From positions 138,209 through 202,208 of the forward strand of contig NZ_LIXJ01000020.1 in NCBI RefSeq assembly GCF_001905795.1: a stretch of DNA of 64,000 bases, in the 5' to 3' direction. Every line of letters starts with the position of its first letter. Position 1 is the first letter of the stretch. This document shows positions 62,096 through 64,000 of the stretch, one piece after another. The position numbers and the translations under genes were made by a program. The notes under the pieces were generated by a model. The model had not been told where the DNA came from. It was given only the letters and a program-made list of their open reading frames with translations, and did not search any database. The DNA is from Streptomyces sp. CB01580. Its GTDB lineage: Bacteria; Actinomycetota; Actinomycetes; Streptomycetales; Streptomycetaceae.

Positions 62096-63514
62096 TCAGT
62101 CGCTCTCGGCTGCGAGCGCGCGGACCGCGTCCGCGAACGCCTCGCCCCGCTTGTTGTAGTTGACGAACATGTCCATCGAGGCGCAGGCCGGGGCCAGCAG
62201 GACGGTGTCCCCCGGCCCGGCGAGCCGGGCCGCCTCGCGGACCGCCTCGGACATCGCCCCAGTGTCGGTCCGGTCGAGGTCGACCACCGGGACCTCGGGG
62301 GCGTGTCGCGCGAGGGCTTCGCGGATCAGCGCCCGGTCCCGGCCCATCAGCACCACGCCCCGCAGCCGCCCGGCGGCCCCGGTCACCAGTTCGTCGAAGG
62401 CGGCGCCCTTGGCGAGGCCGCCGGCGATCCACACGATCGGGTCGTAGGCGGCGAGGGACGCCTCTGCGGCGTGGGTGTTGGTGGCCTTGGAGTCGTCGAC
62501 ATAGGCGACGTCCGCGACGTCCGCGACGTGCTCGATGCGGTGCGGGTCGGGGCGGAAGGCCCGCAGGCCGTCCCGTACCGCCGCGGGCTCGACGCCGAAG
62601 GCGCGGGCCAGGGCCGCCGCCGCCAGGGCGTTGGCGACGTTGTGCGGGGCGGCCGGGACGACGTCGGAGACCTCGGCGAGCTCCTGGGCCTGCTCGTGCC
62701 GGTTCTCCACGAAGGCCCGGTCGACGAGGATGCCGTCGACGACACCCAGCTGGGAGGGGCCCGGCGTGCCCAGGGTGAAGCCGATGGCGCGACAGCCCTC
62801 CTCGACGTCCGCCTCGCGGACCAGGTCCTCGGTCGCCTTCTGAGCCGCGTTGTAGACGCAGGCGACGCGGTTGCCCTCGTAGATCCGGCCCTTGTCGGCG
62901 GCGTACGCCTCCATGGAGCCGTGCCAGTCGAGGTGGTCGGGGGCGAGGTTGAGGACGGCCGCGGAGTGGGCGCGCAGCGAGGGCGCCCAGTGCAGCTGGT
63001 AGCTGGACAGTTCGACGGCGAGGACGTCGTACTCCTCGTCGCCGAGGACGGCGTCGAGGAGGGAGACGCCGATGTTGCCGACGGCCGCGGTGCGCAGCCC
63101 GGCCGCCTCCAGGATGGAGGCGAGCATCCGTACGGTCGTGGTCTTGCCGTTCGTGCCGGTGACCGCGAGCCAGGGCGCGGCGCCGGGGCCGCGCAGCCGC
63201 CAGGCGAGTTCGACATCGCCCCAGACCGGAACGCCCGCCTCGGCGGCCGCGGCGAACAGCGGCTTGTCGGGCCTCCAGCCGGGGGCGGTGACGACGAGCT
63301 CGGTGGACTCGGGCAGGGTCGCCCCGTCGCCGAGGCGGACGGTGATGCCCTCGGCCTCCAGTTCGGCGGCCTGTGTGCGGGAGCGCTCGTCGTCCCCGTC
63401 GTTGACGACCGTGACGACGGCGCCGAGGCCGTGCAGCGCGCGGGCCGCGGGGATTCCGGAGACGCCCAGTCCGGCGACGGTGACGTGCTTGCCCTGCCAG
63501 TCCACTGTGCTCAC
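62096..63514 (-). CDS. murD: UDP-MurNAc-L-Ala:D-Glu ligase MurD
   Basis: This 472-aa ATP-dependent ligase adds D-Glu to UDP-MurNAc-L-Ala. The ATP loop VTGTNGKTTTVRM and the central NLAPDHLDWHGSMEAYA are clear. GTG 63514 overlaps the mraY stop by four bases, giving STVDWQGKHVTVAGLG; ATG 63529 is in frame. Confidence 0.95.
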   Translation of the reverse strand: MSTVDWQGKHVTVAGLGVSGIPAARALHGLGAVVTVVNDGDDERSRTQAAELEAEGITVRLGDGATLPESTELVVTAPGWRPDKPLFAAAAEAGVPVWGDVELAWRLRGPGAAPWLAVTGTNGKTTTVRMLASILEAAGLRTAAVGNIGVSLLDAVLGDEEYDVLAVELSSYQLHWAPSLRAHSAAVLNLAPDHLDWHGSMEAYAADKGRIYEGNRVACVYNAAQKATEDLVREADVEEGCRAIGFTLGTPGPSQLGVVDGILVDRAFVENRHEQAQELAEVSDVVPAAPHNVANALAAAALARAFGVEPAAVRDGLRAFRPDPHRIEHVADVADVAYVDDSKATNTHAAEASLAAYDPIVWIAGGLAKGAAFDELVTGAAGRLRGVVLMGRDRALIREALARHAPEVPVVDLDRTDTGAMSEAVREAARLAGPGDTVLLAPACASMDMFVNYNKRGEAFADAVRALAAESD

Positions 63515-64000
63515 TTCTCGGCTGCCCATCCCGCGTAGAAGAGTCCGAGGCCGACGATCACGCACATGCCCTGGATGATCCAGAAGCGGACCACCACAAG
63601 GACCTCGGACCACCCCTTTAGTTCGAAGTGGTGCTGGAGCGGTGCCATCCGGAAGACCCGCTTGCCGGTCATCTTGAAGGAACCGACCTGGATGACCACG
63701 GACATGGTGATCATCACGAAGAGACCGCCGAGGACGGCCAGCAGGAACTCCGTGCGGGAGCAGATCGCCAGGCCGGACAGCGCGCCGCCGAGGGCGAGCG
63801 AGCCGGTGTCGCCCATGAAGATCTTGGCGGGCGAGGTGTTCCACCACAGGAAGCCGAAGCAGGCGCCCATCAGCGCGGAGGCGACCACGGCGAGGTCGAG
63901 CGGATCTCGTACCTGGAAACAGGCGTTGGGGTTGGTCAGGGCCTTCGCGTTGGCACAGGACTCCTGGAACTGCCACAGCCCGATGAAGGTGTACGCGCCA
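63511..64000 (-). CDS. mraY: phospho-MurNAc-pentapeptide translocase MraY (C-terminal part)
   Basis: Only the C-terminal 162 codons are in the window. The visible part has the hydrophobic FGAYTFIGLWQF-type segment, the Mg-binding loop FMGDTGSLALGGALSGLAI, and HHFELKGWSEVLVVVRF near the end. MraY makes lipid I from UDP-MurNAc-pentapeptide. It overlaps murD by four bases. Confidence 0.95.
   Translation of the reverse strand, partial: GAYTFIGLWQFQESCANAKALTNPNACFQVRDPLDLAVVASALMGACFGFLWWNTSPAKIFMGDTGSLALGGALSGLAICSRTEFLLAVLGGLFVMITMSVVIQVGSFKMTGKRVFRMAPLQHHFELKGWSEVLVVVRFWIIQGMCVIVGLGLFYAGWAAEK

Noticed and set aside
1..64000. CRISPR arrays, tRNA or rRNA genes, transposases
   Set aside because: No repeated spacer pattern, no cloverleaf or rRNA-like sequence, and no transposase or integrase motif was recognised by reading; a tRNA or Rfam search would settle small RNAs.

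Overview
This is a 64 kb piece of a Streptomyces-type actinomycete chromosome. The evidence is the very high GC content with strong third-position GC bias, the frequent GTG starts and 4-base GTGA gene overlaps, the PriA-style shared his/trp isomerase with no trpF, the small gene trpM between trpC and trpB, and a division and cell-wall cluster carrying SepF, YggT and DivIVA. From about 8.8 kb to the right end the gene order matches what I remember of the S. coelicolor core chromosome (lgt, trp, his, dnaE1, ileS, divIVA, ftsZ, mraY). The first 8 kb looks more accessory.

Layout. (1) 1-6.05 kb: the start of a leftward gene, a long perfect hairpin, then a rightward four-gene operon: a double ADP-ribosylglycohydrolase, a ribokinase-like PfkB kinase, a class III CoA-transferase and a CitE/HpcH-type lyase. 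(2) 6.2-8.4 kb: a GlxA-type AraC regulator and gap (GAPDH). (3) 8.4-8.85 kb: non-coding, possibly decayed. (4) 8.85-18.2 kb, leftward: hisI, trpE, three small membrane proteins, trpC, trpM, trpB, trpA, a DsbA-like protein and lgt. (5) 18.3-24.8 kb: a TIGR03085-like gene (rightward), then the leftward his operon hisD-hisC-hisB-(55-aa membrane protein)-hisH-priA-ridA-hisF. (6) 25-34 kb: a beta-solenoid-like membrane protein, a roughly 160-bp inverted-repeat element, a LON-domain protein, a YbaK deacylase, an ABC exporter, a NYN nuclease and a 58-aa protein. (7) 34.1-44.7 kb: dnaE, a DUF2252 protein, a membrane protein paired with a second DsbA-like protein, secreted PhoD, a secreted M43 zinc protease and a dienelactone hydrolase. 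(8) 44.8-52.9 kb: a Na+/H+ antiporter, an RluA pseudouridine synthase, lspA, a histone-H1-like/DksA fusion, and ileS under a T-box. (9) 53.3-64 kb, leftward: mraY (partial), murD, ftsW, murG, ftsQ, ftsZ, pgeF, yggS, sepF, yggT, divIVA.

How the genes work together. The trp and his genes share PriA, which does both the HisA and the TrpF step. Lgt (8.9 kb) and LspA (47.6 kb) are consecutive enzymes of lipoprotein maturation. The right end makes lipid-linked peptidoglycan precursors (MraY, MurD, MurG) and the septal (FtsZ, FtsQ, FtsW, SepF) and polar (DivIVA) machinery that uses them. I saw no tRNA or rRNA gene, CRISPR array, transposase or integrase.

Most worth following up: the ADP-ribosylglycohydrolase operon, whose second hydrolase domain has lost key residues; the paired TGATAC-type motifs upstream of hisD; the inverted-repeat element at 26.6 kb; the T-box and Shine-Dalgarno-sequestering hairpin before ileS; and an Asp replacing a zinc Cys in the DksA-like protein.
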